Shown here: positions 22,981 through 35,297 of the stretch, piece after piece
How positions within the stretch are numbered: the stretch's first letter is position 1
How the letters are laid out: each line of letters begins with the position of its first letter
Assembly: GCA_003952965.2 (NCBI GenBank)
Contig: CM025849.1
Coordinates: 35,429,942-35,493,941, forward strand
DNA from: Morella rubra
Taxonomy: Eukaryota > Streptophyta > Magnoliopsida > Fagales > Myricaceae
Direction: 5' to 3'
Length of the DNA: 64,000 nt
Made by a program: the position numbers and the translations under genes
Notes under the pieces: generated by a model
Databases searched by the model: none
What the model was told of the DNA's origin: nothing
What the model saw: only the letters and a program-made list of their open reading frames with translations

Positions 22981-25900
22981 TGTCTCTCAATATGGAAGAA
23001 CCACATCGATGGATGGCATTAAATAGTGTTGGAGATAAGGGGTTACTATGATTTCCAAGATCTCAGATTGCCTGCATGAGGGATGGTTATAGTACTGCGT
23101 GCATTTTACGGTTTCCAAGCTGCAAGAGCACTGACATACCTTCTCGGGTCCTCCATGATTATATTTCCTTTTGAAGCTAGCTAGCCAGTTGACAAGGATG
23201 AGGACAACCTACCTCCAGCACTCCTCCATCCTCTCTCTCCTCTTGTATCTTGACTTGTATAGTACTGTGCCTGACGTACAAATACAATTAGGGCCAAGGA
23301 CCAACTTCTTGAGGTAAAACGATCATACACACCATTAGTACCACAAAAGAGAAATGCATGTGACCTTCATCATGCTTAAGTTTTCCCTAGGGACGAATGC
23401 TAGTTGACTAAGATATTCAAAAAGAGAAACGACTGCACTGCCTCTTCAGTTGCTTGAGGCTCCTATATATCTGAAGTAGAAACGGAGCACATGAGATCAC
23501 CAATGCCCTAGGGATCCCTAAATGGTTTTTTTTATTACACTTCTGTTATTTGAAATCAAATGTGATCTTGCTCATGTGAACAGTAAGATGCTTTCTACAA
23601 CTTGACTTTTACCATTACAGTATTGGAATATTCTATACTCTTCTTTAAAAGCCTGCAACCCTAGTTTTAGGTCATACTAATCTTTTAAGCTACTGAATGT
23701 TCTGAATTAGATTGTCACTTTAGCTAGCATTTTGGTAGATGAGATATATCCATCTCAGTGATAGGCACATTCGTAAGGAATAATGTTTCACAAACTAGCA
23801 TAATCACATCTAATAAGCAGAGGATGCCTAGTATTGCCACAAGCTATGAATGTTTCTCTGAGATGCAGAACTAAAGATTTGATAACAAAATGATTCTTTC
23901 TATCCTCTTTTATTATTATATGAATTATGTTTATCTCAAAATCCATACATGTATTATGCCCTGAGAACTAGAGCTATCTAAGAAACCCATCCTTCAAACA
24001 TCAGAGAACTTATACACAATGATAAGTTGCAAACCTACAAAATAACAATAGATTGATCACAAAATGCTATATTAGGCTCAATCAGAAGAATCATTGTTTG
24101 GCTAAAGCTTTCGTAAGACGTTGCGTGGATTGACTCTAACCGTATTGCGTAATCAGAGGTTTATAATCAAGATCAAAGACTTCCGAGACACGCCTTAACC
24201 TTCCAAGTTAAACTTAACATCATTGAAGCTTTCTCCCTATGAATGGTATATGAACTTGCTTTGCCAGTAGACATCATCAGGTATCAGTCATAGCAGTCTA
24301 TTATTGTGTCTTCATGTATCATAATTTGATAGAAACAAAGTATACATCTAGTTTGCTTTGACAAGCAGAAATTTCAAGTGCAACATAAAGATTTATAGAT
24401 GTTGGGACATCTTAACAGCTGGATTACTTGGAGAACTTTTCAATTCACCTGGTAGGACTACATGACACGATCAAGTACAATTGCTCCTTAATTTGCATTT
24501 TTGTAACTGAAGCAGTTTCAAGTGCATTGGAAAATGATAAACACCCATATATTTACATATACATATATATATTTATACATCTAAGACCAAAATAAAGATT
24601 AACTACTAGCTTGTATGAAGACCAACATTTATATCTCTTCACTGTTTGTTGAAATTTGTACAATGATCAGTTAGCATTGAGACACATGAAACTAGACGAA
24701 TCCACTAGGTGCCCTGATTGTCAAGATTTGTTACTTTCTAATAAGGAGCAGATAAATATAGCCTATATATATATTTTTTAGAATTTTTTGAATATAGTTC
24801 AGAATATTGCAATATGCTAAAAGATGAAAACAATAAATAACTCTACAGAAAAGCAATGTGGTCGGCTCTATAGAGAAGCTAGAATATTATGGTTGTTTCA
24901 ACAGTTGACTGTGAAGCACCCTACCCAAGCACTTGTCTGATATCTTGTAGACGATTGCTGACAATATTACAGGCAGAGGTTTGTCATTACTTATAGCCTT
25001 TTTTCTTCCAGGCAGTTGGTTCTGAGAGATGTATATTATCGACGCCCCCCAATTGCACGCAAATGAGCTGGTCAGCAATTTCCACCCTCTGTGTTGAAGC
25101 ATACAGATATTGGTCTAGTCGTCAAAGTTGCATGGCTTTCAGAACTTCAACTAACGACTAATGGAAAATTATGATAAATGACCATTTGGCCCCAGCTCAA
25201 GCTTGATGATCGTTGAGCACATATTTAGCATGCTGTCGTCTTTGCAGAGGTGGGACCGAATTCATTTAGCCATTAGATGCAGGGTAACATGTCGTGATTG
25301 ATTGTCTATGAACTATGTGGGCCCTGCACTGATAAAAATTCTTTGAAACACTTAATAATCATTTAATGTTGGACTAGAATCAATAAATTAGATTTAGCTA
25401 AGCAATATATACATACATAATTCGTCAATTCTCTGCATAAATGGTCGTTATATAAGCATTATTGCCAAAAAAAAAAGAAAAAAAGACAGAGTGTGGATGT
25501 GGGCCTGCCTGTGTCTGTGTGTGTGAGAGAGAAAGGGGGAGAGAGAGGGGGGGGGGGTTCAAGAAACAAGTGGTGGTCAGTTAAGGTTCTCCTCCATCCA
25601 TGTCAATCTGTGGTCATCTCCTGCGGGTTGCTAATGAAAACACAACAAGGAGGGAAGGCCATGTATAAGCTTGGACCCACCATTCATCACTAACATATTC
25701 CCATTACCTTTAAGTTGTCCGTTTGTCAAGGTGCTTCTGAGGGCCTTTCAGAAGAATGACAATAACAAGCTCAGTCATAAGGTTGCTCGTTGAACTGATG
25801 CTTTCATTAGATGTCCAACTTTGTCTCGACATGTAAGGTGTTCTACAACCAGCAGCCAGAACTGACAGAGGGAGAAAAAGAGAGGGGGAGACAGAAAAAG

Positions 25901-28174
25901 AAAAGAAGATATTTTTCTCTGCTTCGAAGAAGCGTTGAATAAAAGATATCAGGATAGACATGGTACACATTAGCATTAATAAATTATCTGCCGATCTCGG
26001 GACCACGGTTTATTTAAATTGCCTGCTGAAGACCAAGGAATAAGCAAGATTATTCTAATTTAGCTTGCAGATGAGACAGACTGGCGACTGATCTTTCAAA
26101 GATCGGATGGGAAAATGTTTAGTAACCTTTACTCCGGCAGTAGTTGCATTTCTCTACTGTCAGAAGTATAAGCCATATAAGTAAGTGGCATGTGGATCAA
26201 TGCTATCCTTACACTTGGCATATCTTGATCAAAGGAATGGAATCCATGGACAATTTTGCACGACACTGTCAAAAAGCTATTGCCTAGCACTAAACTGTGT
26301 CCCAATTTTTTTCTTTGAACATGAGTAGTTAACCAGTGAAGTACTGATTACTCATTAAGGTGGCGACTTTGGGACTCGCTGGTGCCAAACACTTCAAACC
26401 GATTTCAAAGATTACTCATTTAAATTACCTTGAACTGTAGCATATCATTCTGTTTTCCAGTCAAAATTTCTGAAAACCTTCATATCCTTTTCCATCAAGA
26501 CCAAGCTCAAGGAGCATTTTATGCAGATGCAAGTTTTCGACTTTATCACTACAGAAAACGACATCTTCAAACATACAAGAATGTGTTGGATGACTTTGTC
26601 CCTCATTTTCTGCTCCATCCTTTTTGGTGCAGAGGGATGTGAAATCTTCTGCCAAACACTTCACTCTTTACCCCCATGAATTTCTTAATGCTTCCGCTAA
26701 CAAACGTGCAAGCACAAATGTCAAAAGTTGCAGGCATGAAAGAGTAACCCTAACTTCTCTGCTTCAACAGGTTTAGATAAGGATACCAGCAAATGATAGC
26801 ATGATGCTTTAGCACATGATCATCGTTTTCAGGACAGCACACAAATGGCAATTGAGCATTAAGCACTACTCTACGTTGACAATTAGTTGTCCATGATAGT
26901 TTGTAGGCCACAATACTTATATGAAAACATAAAGTTCAACTGACCCATTAGTGAGAGCATACGTAATTAATAGCCAAATGAAATTAGCTTCTAATCATAT
27001 AGTATGTGTAATTAGTTTAGGCTTAAAGAATAGTGGAGTGAAACGGTACAGGGAATTACTTTCTAGCAAAATTAAAGCTATTTAGTTCTTCATTAAAGCT
27101 GACAAAAGTTGAACCTCCTTCAATATTGAAACCTGCTGCTGCTGATCAAAGATCAAGATACTAAAAAAAAAAAAAAAAAAAGGAACTCTTTTCCATTCAG
27201 AGAATTGATTACTATTTATCTGCCTTGGATACCCTTGCTTATACTCACAAATGATTGCATGAAATAGTTCATGATTACGGTCTCATATTGGTTTAAGAAT
27301 GATAACAAGCTTCTGCTACATGCCATGTATGTGTCACACCAGGTTGATTTTGCTGTTCTAGTATGCAATATGCTTGCTTTTGTACATCCACATTATTGGC
27401 ATATAAAAATCCCCTCGACCATGATGGGAAGATCCGACACTCATATTTCTATATATACATGTATATTTCTTGTCCTTCTGCCCAGTAGATCACAACTATA
27501 GTTGCAGATATTGCTTGGGGTAAAACTACATCGACTGCCCGATTCTTTAGTCCAATTATTGGTGTGTACACGCAAATGGCCACTTAGGTAGTAAACACTT
27601 GAAACCAGAATTTTAAACAAGAGCTACTCATAGGTAAAGTAGTTGCAAGCTTCTGTAAGTGGATTATTACTCAGTGTGGATGCGTGGGGAAAAAAGAAAA
27701 CTGGGAAATAAAAATAAAGATGGCGCAGGCCAAGGAAAAGATGGCCAGTACCTTGGAGAGTGATGGAAAAGGATTGGTGGGGAGTAGAATGTACCTTATA
27801 GGCGCACTAAGAATAAAGCGCACATAGGCACGTTTTGAATCAAAAGAAAATACTCCCTCTGTGGGCCCATTTCCGCCATAGCCACGAACCAGCCCCCACC
27901 TCGACTCTCACCATCATTACCATCAAGAATTCTCTCTTGCACTCTTTCTTGCTTTCATCAACGACTGCGCCTACACTCAATTCTTACAAACAAGGCAATA
28001 ATATTTCTCATCTTTAGAAAAACCAATTACGTAAAACAGAGTGCTTGTTCAAAGTTTCTTCGTGGTTTTGTTTTTTATAGTTAGTGCCCGACTCTTTTTT
28101 CAATAAAAAAAAAATTTGCTTCTGGTTATGGGTTGGTGAGGAAGTGGGTCTTGGGCAGTTCTGGGTTTGGTGTG
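22981..28174. other. 5.2-kb spacer between divergent SBT and PBL16 genes
   Basis: The two genes are transcribed away from each other, so both promoters lie here. I recognise no coding gene; the open frames are short, isolated and without family motifs. A GT/GA/G-rich low-complexity tract lies at 25,511-25,557 and an A-run of about 19 at 27,163-27,181. The PBL16 leader probably begins around 27,850-28,000. Confidence 0.5.
25511..25557. repeat. GT/GA/poly-G low-complexity tract
   Basis: The plus strand reads successively as GT repeats, GA repeats and a G-run of about 11. Confidence 0.85.
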
Positions 28175-31100
28175 ATGGGAAATTGCTGGTGTTGGGGCGA
28201 ACCCTCATTTTACAGAGTCTCATCCAATGCAAAGTCAGGTTGGTTTTCAACGAAGCTTTGATTTTTTCTCCTCGGTGTATGATTTATTCTAATTGGGTTT
28301 TAGTCAGTACATGATTCGAGAGATGTAATTCCCTATTTCCTCTTTCTTTCAGTGACTTGTTTAGTTATCTTTAGAGTTCAGGTTAGATTTTAAGAGGTAT
28401 TACTCTGTTTTCTTCTGTTTGCTGTTGTTCTCTGTCTTTGAGTTTCTTGTATGAGCATCGATCTGATTTTACTCAGCTGATCTGTATACTATCTTGAAAT
28501 CCGGGATTACAGGTTCCGTACTCGAGAGTTTTCGTTTGCCAAACTTTCTGTTGATGCCTTGTTTCCTTCTCTGTTTGTCAGTTCGTTTATCAGTTGACAA
28601 TTAAAGGAAGGACCAGAAAAAGTGAAAATGATAATACTTTTTCACATCTAATTCACCCCACCTGATAAAGGTGGTATATTTTCGTTTTGTTTGGAAACTG
28701 CATACAAACAACAGTACACTGACTCTTTTGTCAGTATTCTTCATCTAACTGTAACCCCGTCTGGCATCGCAAATTGGGATTTGTGTTTCCAAACTTATGC
28801 TTGTTCATTTTTTTTTCCTTGTTGGTAAGCTACTCACACACACTCGCTAATGGTATCGACCCATTCTCTTAAGAATCATTGAAGGAAGTGTCATTTGAGG
28901 TGGAGGTCATTCGCAAAATTTATGCTTACGCATTTCCAACCAAAATTGGTTAGTTAACTTCATCAATACCTTTTTAGTTTAGGTATGAAGTTTTTTGAAG
29001 CAATAAATTGAGTAGGCTTCTAAGTGTAACGCTTTCACATTCCTAGATGTTTTTTGTTTCTTCATATCAGGTTTGAATATCTTCAAAGAAATTGACATTT
29101 AGTTATTAGATGTGGTTGGTTCAATCTTTGTTTTGCCGGCAAGTACTCCACCAATTATACCCTCATAGTGAAGTGGAGTGGGAACATTTATCTTTTTTTT
29201 GGATTTCCTTGTTTTTTTCTTTCGGGGTTTGTCATGAATGTAGTACAGAAATGAATTTCGTTGCTGGATATGTGATATAATGCTTTCCATATTCCTGTTT
29301 GGAATCTCCAAAAGACCAGAGCCAATTAGTTAAAGAAAGGAAAGATGAAAGTAAGTTACCATCAAACCCTGAAGAAGTAGAAGACCTGCGCCGTGATTCA
29401 GCAGCAAATCCGTTGATTGCATTCACCTACAATGAATTAAAGATAATCACTGGAAATTTTAGGCAAGACCGAGTGTTGGGGGGAGGAGGTTTTGGAAGTG
29501 TTTATAAAGGGTTCATTTCTGAGGACCTCAGAGAGGGGCTTCCTCCTGTACCTGTAGCTGTCAAGGTTCACGATGGTGACAACAGTTATCAAGGCCACAG
29601 AGAATGGCTGGTAATCTTTGTGACCTCTAAATTGTTCAATTCTTTCAGATGTATGGTACCATATTTATGTTATCTTCTTCTCGTATAGAACTTTGCAACT
29701 TTTATCAGATTGATTAAGTTCTATGTGGTTTCTAGGCAGAAGTCATATTTTTGGGGCAGCTTTCACATCCAAATTTGGTAAAATTGATTGGATATTGCTG
29801 TGAAGATGAACATCGAGTGCTAATATATGAGTATATGGCTCGGGGTAGTGTGGAAAACAATCTTTTTTCAAGTAAGCCTTTCCTCTTGCATCTAACTTCC
29901 CTTTACATTAAGTTTTTCCTTTCAATGCTGTTTCCTGAAATCTGAAGTGATAGGATGATAATGTTGGTGCAATGACATTCTCTGTTTTGACTTCCATCTG
30001 AAGATGTTTGTTAAACATGAGTTAGGAATGGATCTTTATGTGAGCAGTCAGAGGCAACCCTACCTTAATAGATCTAGTAGCCTTATATATGGATTTAGAG
30101 GCGTAAATCTAATATCTCTTATGGCTTGTTAGTTATAAATGACATGTTTCAAGACTTTATTTTGTGTGTGGCAAGCCTATTGTTTATCTTTCGTAAAGGT
30201 CTTTGAGAAGACCTAATTCTAAGTCATCTCTGCTGGCAGAGGACAAAAAACTGATCAGAAAGTTGTTTTCAGCAAAATTTTATAATTTCTGATTTTTGTT
30301 ATTGATAGTCATAATTCTGAGGTTGTTTTTGTTGTCAGTTGCTAGGGGCAGGACTATTTCTTAGTTTGCTATAATAATATGTGCATAATCCCCTTCTGTT
30401 GCAGGAGTGTTACTTCCCATGCCGTGGTCCATTAGAATGAAAATTGTATTTGGGGCTGCAAAAGGACTTGCCTTTCTCCATGAAGCTGAGAAACCTGTCA
30501 TCTATCGGGATTTTAAGACGTCTAATATTCTGTTGGACTTGGTTAGTAAACAAAATTTGACACTTCTTTCCTAATAAACAAATACCCATAGAAGTCAGCA
30601 TTGCATGAATCATGTTCTCCTTAGCCAATTGCTAACCAAAAGGACGGAGAGCATATATAGGGTTTTGACTAAAGGCTAAGGGGCAAATCCCTTTTTTCGC
30701 TCCCTCAAGTTGTAATGATCCTCACAACTGTCCCTATACCACCCCCATTTGGTACTGCAGTCTCATTTATTGCATGGGTCTGCTCTACCATCCATATTCT
30801 CCACTTTACCAAATTGCAAATGCAGTCTCAGGCACTGCATTGGTCTGCCTTACCATCCACTTTTCCACTTACTAAATTCAAGCTGCAGACTCAGGTGTTG
30901 CATTGGTCAGCACTTGGGAAGTCAGCCCTGGATCTTGAATTGAAAACAAGGCCTCTAAAGAGTCATGAAGATTCATGTATACTGTAGAGACCAATCTGTG
31001 CTATTCTAGTGCAACAAAAGTGCTATTTATGCCAAGCTATAGTAAAAATTCACCAGCTTGTTAATTTACACCTGTGTCTTGTATGTGCATGATTCACAAA

Positions 31101-31779
31101 CAGGACTACAATGCGAAGCTCTCTGACTTTGGCCTTGCAAAAGATGGACCCGAGGGGGACAAGTCTCATGTTTCTACTCGCATAATGGGAACATATGGAT
31201 ATGCTGCACCTGAATATATTATGACAGGTAAATTATTCTGTCTAAAATCCCTTGAGAACATATCTGTTAATCACCCTTCTGTACTAGGAGTTTCTGGGAA
31301 ACACCTGAAAAAGTTCACATTGCTCAAAATAGCCATCTCTTCTATTTAAGCTAATTCTGCACTGACATCATAGCCATCTATTCTTCTGTGCAGGCCATCT
31401 AACTCCTAGAAGTGATGTTTACAGCTTTGGTGTTGTTCTTGTAGAACTTCTTACAGGAAGGAAATCATTAGACAAGTCTCGACCAACCCGAGAGCAGAAC
31501 CTAGCCGATTGGGCACTCCCGTTACTGAAAGAGAAGAAAAAATTGCTCAATATCATAGATCCAAGACTAGAAGGAGATTATCCTGTCAAAGGAGTTCACA
31601 AGGCTGGTATGCTAGCTTATCATTGCTTAAACCGGAATCCAAAGGCTAGGCCTCTAATGCGAGATATAGTGGACTCCTTGGAGCCTCTACAGGTCCTTAC
31701 TGAGGTTTCAACTGAGAAAACTATGCTAACTGTAATCAGCGAGGCTCCGGATGCAGAGCCAAAAAGAAAAGAAGACTGA
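28175..31779 (+). CDS. PBL16: Receptor-like cytoplasmic kinase VII, PBL16-type
   Basis: Membrane-anchored Ser/Thr kinase of the RLCK VII (PBS1-like) group, which relays signals from surface receptors. Exons: 28175-28238, 29315-29610, 29736-29871, 30405-30541, 31104-31227, 31394-31779; 380 aa. MGNCWCW gives an N-myristoylation glycine (G2) and palmitoylable Cys4 and Cys6. Kinase features: Gly-loop [12 protein letters not shown] (about 76-87), Lys105 in VAVKV, catalytic Asp201 in YRDFKTSN (the non-canonical Y-R-D typical of this group), DFG Asp219, activation segment [12 protein letters not shown] and the motif [20 protein letters not shown]. Exon 2 is unusual. The expected junction (29301-29302) reads GG, not AG, so the next AG (29313-29314) is used here. 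It is in frame and drops four residues (ESPK). If the expected site is still spliced, or GG is an assembly error, the protein is 384 aa. Confidence 0.93.
30754..30910. repeat. 2.4-copy degenerate tandem repeat in PBL16 intron 4
   Basis: Units begin TGCAGTCTC at 30756, TGCAGTCTC at 30821 and TGCAGACTC at 30884, so the period is 63-65 bp. Shared landmarks are GCATTGGTCTGC / GCATGGGTCTGC and TACCATCCA. The third unit is partial. Confidence 0.75.
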
Positions 31780-32610
31780 GTACTTGGTCTTTCCGTCCCA
31801 CTTTAAAGGGAGAGTTTTTTGCGTTAGGTAGTTTTCATTTTCTCCTCCTTTTTGCGGATTCGGGGAAAAAAATGTTGGTGCTTTCTTATGCTCTTATTTG
31901 TTTCTTTTGTTAAAACATGTTTGTCATAGTTTTTTTTTTGTCACGTATGTTTGTCATAGTTTACTTGCCATTGGATATTATTGTAACAACACGTACATAT
32001 GAATTTAAAACAGCTATGTGATTGTACATACAAGTTTTCTAGGCTCTTGGGATAAGTATTTGAATTGTATGGTACATTTTAAAGAGAGATAGACAAAATA
32101 TATAGACCTTATTGTAGGGCCTATACTGTATGAAATTTTACATCGACAACATTAAATAATATAATATACTTTTTATATCTATCTTTTTTCAAATTATACC
32201 GTACAGTTCGGACAGTACATTACAGAAATCCTAATCTATTTGTGTTCTGATAGGAACATATTATTAGTATATCATTCACCTATGGAAATATTAGAATAAC
32301 TTTTTCACCACTGATTTTTATACCAACATGCACTATTATAAGAAATTTACCACCGTTGATGGACGAAATTATAAGAGGGATAACGTTTTGGATTATTTAC
32401 TTTATATTATAAAAGTCACATAGTCAAAACCTATTATATGGAAACCCAGATATCCCACCAAAGCAGTACAAGTAGATTTGGAAAGAAAAAAAAAAAATCC
32501 CTTCAAAAGGCCATGTAAATATATCCTTGTAAGGAAAAATTCTTCTCTCCTCATCCACTAGAGAAAAAAAAAAAAGTCATCTTTTCTGAATCTAGTCAGT
32601 GGTCTATTAA
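31780..32610. other. PBL16 3' UTR and spacer
   Basis: The kinase 3' untranslated region probably runs to about 32,000. Beyond it is AT-rich spacer without recognisable genes. Confidence 0.5.
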
Positions 32611-33154
32611 TGTAATACCCCGAATTACACATAAAATGGGAGAAAGAAAAAATAAATAAAGTATGAATTCTATGATGGTCAAGTCTTATATTAGAACTTT
32701 ATTATGTTGAATTAAGTTTTATAATGATTCAAAGAACTCTAAAAGCAACTTTGACTAAATTTTTTGAAGTAAAAAACACAGATATAACTAGTATTTTCTG
32801 TTAAGCCTTTACAATTAGGCCGTCTATGTAGTTTATTTTTAAAAATTCTTACGGATTGGATAGCTTGGCTATTATTCATGCACGAGGTATGTGGTCAAGA
32901 AGAATACAACGAACTCCAACCCGACCGAAGGACATGCCATTTAAGAGGATTCTTTACTCCTACCAGACCTACGTATAACACGAGATCACCTGGGTGACCT
33001 GCGTTCTGTCCCCAAACAAACAGGCTATGCAGGTTCCTCATTTCCATAATTTTACCACCACTTCCTCTCATGACACTGCTAAAAACAATCTCGTTTCACT
33101 CCCAGTTTTCGTCGTGTCAAACAGGGAATTGCACTGGAATTTCAGGGTGTTATA
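32611..33154. mobile_element. Candidate solo LTR
   Basis: The segment begins TGTAATACCCCGAATTAC and ends TTTCAGGGTGTTATA, the usual ends of many plant LTRs (TGTAAYACCCC...GGGTGTTACA) with one terminal base changed. Its first 15 bases equal the reverse complement of the end of the 5,876-6,072 element. I could not find a 5-bp target duplication, so the boundaries are uncertain. Confidence 0.45.
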
Positions 33155-33277
33155 TGGGCATGGCTAATGGCTTTAGACACCCAATCGATCCACTTATGAG
33201 AGAAGTTCTGTAAAATGTTTGATTTAACCCTTTCGATTGAAGAGGCTGGAATTTATTACCAGAAAGAAGCAGGAGGT

Positions 33278-33590
33278 AACAATTTGGGTGGTGGCCCAAT
33301 GGTTAGGGCCTTGTGTCAATTAAGTCACATACGTTGAGTCTGTGAGGAGGCAATTAGGTAGCAAACAACCCAAGAGAGGATAGATGCACCCTCATTGGAT
33401 TCTCTCTCAGCGGGATTAGGATTAGGTTATCGCTTAATCCTCTCATTAGGGAGCGCGCGTCAGCCTTTTTCCAATCTAAGTGATCTCTAAGTGATGGTCC
33501 CAAACCGGTAATGACTATTATGATAACGCATAGGTAGAATACTATTAGTCATCTGCTCTTGCTCCTCCTATATATCCTTTTTTTTTTTTA
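33278..33590 (+). mobile_element. tRNA-derived SINE with 11-bp target duplication
   Basis: A perfect polymerase III A-box, TGGCCCAATGG, is at 33292-33302. A degenerate B-box-like ACGTTGAGTC follows at 33331-33340, a normal spacing. The element ends in a T-rich tail (TATATATCC then about 12 T), as in several plant SINE families. The flanks repeat AAGCAGGAGGT exactly, at 33267-33277 and 33602-33612. There is no coding capacity. SINEs move with the help of LINE proteins; a LINE remnant is present at 54-55 kb, but a direct link is not implied. Confidence 0.82.
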
Positions 33591-34677
33591 AGAAAAAAAA
33601 AAAGCAGGAGGTGTGTCATGATTATTATAGTTGGAAACACATATATAGGTCTAGGAAGTGATAATCATTTTAATTTTTTTTTCCTGAGTATAAGAAGAAC
33701 AGAGAGCTATTAGTGTAGCAATCCTTCTTGAGCGTGATCATAAGAGTTTTCTCGCTGCAGAATATTTAGTTTGAACAAAAACTACTTCCCAATGAGCGAA
33801 TCCGTCACCACAGTACCAGCAAAGTCACCAGAGAATCTCAGCCCGTTCACTAAGTCCAAGGTCAAACTTTATATTTACAAGCGATTTCAACTTATGTTTA
33901 TTTTCAAACTCCTGACCTTAAAAATTTTTTTTTTTTTAAATGTCGATAAGCTAACAGGATAAGGATACAAGAAAACGTTGTCCACCACCCCCTCGAGAGT
34001 GAGATAGGACGACTTTTCTTATGCAAGGGGAGACATAAGCCGCAGAATTTTGTAATGGGTTTACGTACACACGTGTATATATATATACCCACCAAAACTA
34101 ATTATAACAATAACCAAACCACAGCCAGCAATAACAAAATAAAATCAATAACCAAACATGCATGCAGTCACGGCATCCAGATCGCTTGTCCATATATATG
34201 GAACGTTCAACCCTCTCAGCTAGCTAGCTCGCGGAACTTTCCGGGCCTGAGGAAACACGACTTTCACCAGCTCCCACGACATGACTTTGTTTAGCCAACC
34301 AGTCAACCAACATTTCCACCACCTCAGCGCACAACCTGCAGAGCCATCAAACACTTTCAACATCCATGAATGACTTTCAATATTCGGACCGACCAAATAG
34401 AGAAAACTTTGATGCGATTTCAAGACAACTCAAATATTAATTTCCACACGGTAGATGTGCATATGAGGCACTTTCACCTACAGTAGCAGGACAGAAGCCA
34501 GTAGGAGTGAAGGCAATGGTAGGTGACAAATTAGTAGGTGTTAATGTCGTCACTAAATGGACGTCACTTTACAGTCGTACAAGTGGTGGGGTGAAACTCT
34601 CGTCTCTATCCTTAATTTTAAGTCTCGCTGGTCTATCTACCTGTATTTCTTCTACCTGCTCACGGCAATGTGAATTT

Positions 34678-34728
34678 CCTTTCTTAATTTCTTAATTTCC
34701 TTTCTTAATTTCTTAATTTCTTTCTTTT
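34678..34728. repeat. T-rich tandem repeat
   Basis: About 2.3 copies of a 22-bp unit made of CTTAATTT and CTTTCTTAATTT blocks. Simple sequence; no function inferred. Confidence 0.7.
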
Positions 34729-34901
34729 CTTCTACACGAATTGAATATTATTTGCTTCCATCTTTTAATGGACTATGGCCGTACAAATAAAAAATAATTC
34801 AAACCAAATGGGTTAAATTCAACACGGATCTTGAGGGATGCAGGTTAAAATTAGTGGTAATATTATTGTTCGTCCTTTAATTATAGGTCAATTATAATTA
34901 C

Positions 34902-35297
34902 ACCTCCTAATTATTAGAATTACGATTTACGTCCTTCAAGTTTTAAACATTCTCTATGGTTGCTTCCGTCTAAATCAACCGTTAAATCTGATGGAAATGC
35001 CTGTAAAATGATCAAAATGTCTTCAAAAAAAATTTCAATAAATAAATAAATATGTTAGAAATAAATTAAAAAAATGTATAGATTCTTGAAATAGAGTTTC
35101 AAAAGTTTTATTTAAAAAATATTGTATTTTTTTATATCATTTTTTTATTTTTAATGAAATTTTTAATAATTTTGTCTAGGAGAGTCATTTTACAAGCGTT
35201 TCCGTTAAATTTTAACGGCTGATTTGGACGAGAGGTGAACATTGAGAATGTCTAAAACTTAGAAGACGTAAATCGCAATTTTGATAATTAAGGGGGC
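34902..35297. mobile_element. Foldback / MITE-like element with long inverted arms
   Basis: The left arm (34902-34987) and the reverse complement of the right arm (35211-35297) share long blocks: CGATTTACGT, AGTTTTA, ACATTCTC, AAATCA and CCGTTAAA. Identity is about 80% by eye. Pairing continues inward, for example GGAAATGCCTGTAAAATGA against its partner near 35,175-35,205. There is no open frame. The transcript would form a long hairpin. Confidence 0.75.

Noticed and set aside
24201..24245. 15-base match (TGAAGCTTTCTCCCT) to subtilase exon 6 as a duplicated gene fragment
   Set aside because: The match does not extend on either side and is likely chance.
23000..28000. Open frames of 60-98 codons in the SBT-PBL16 spacer as genes
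   Set aside because: They lack family motifs, splice partners and codon regularity; several are opposite-strand shadows of each other.
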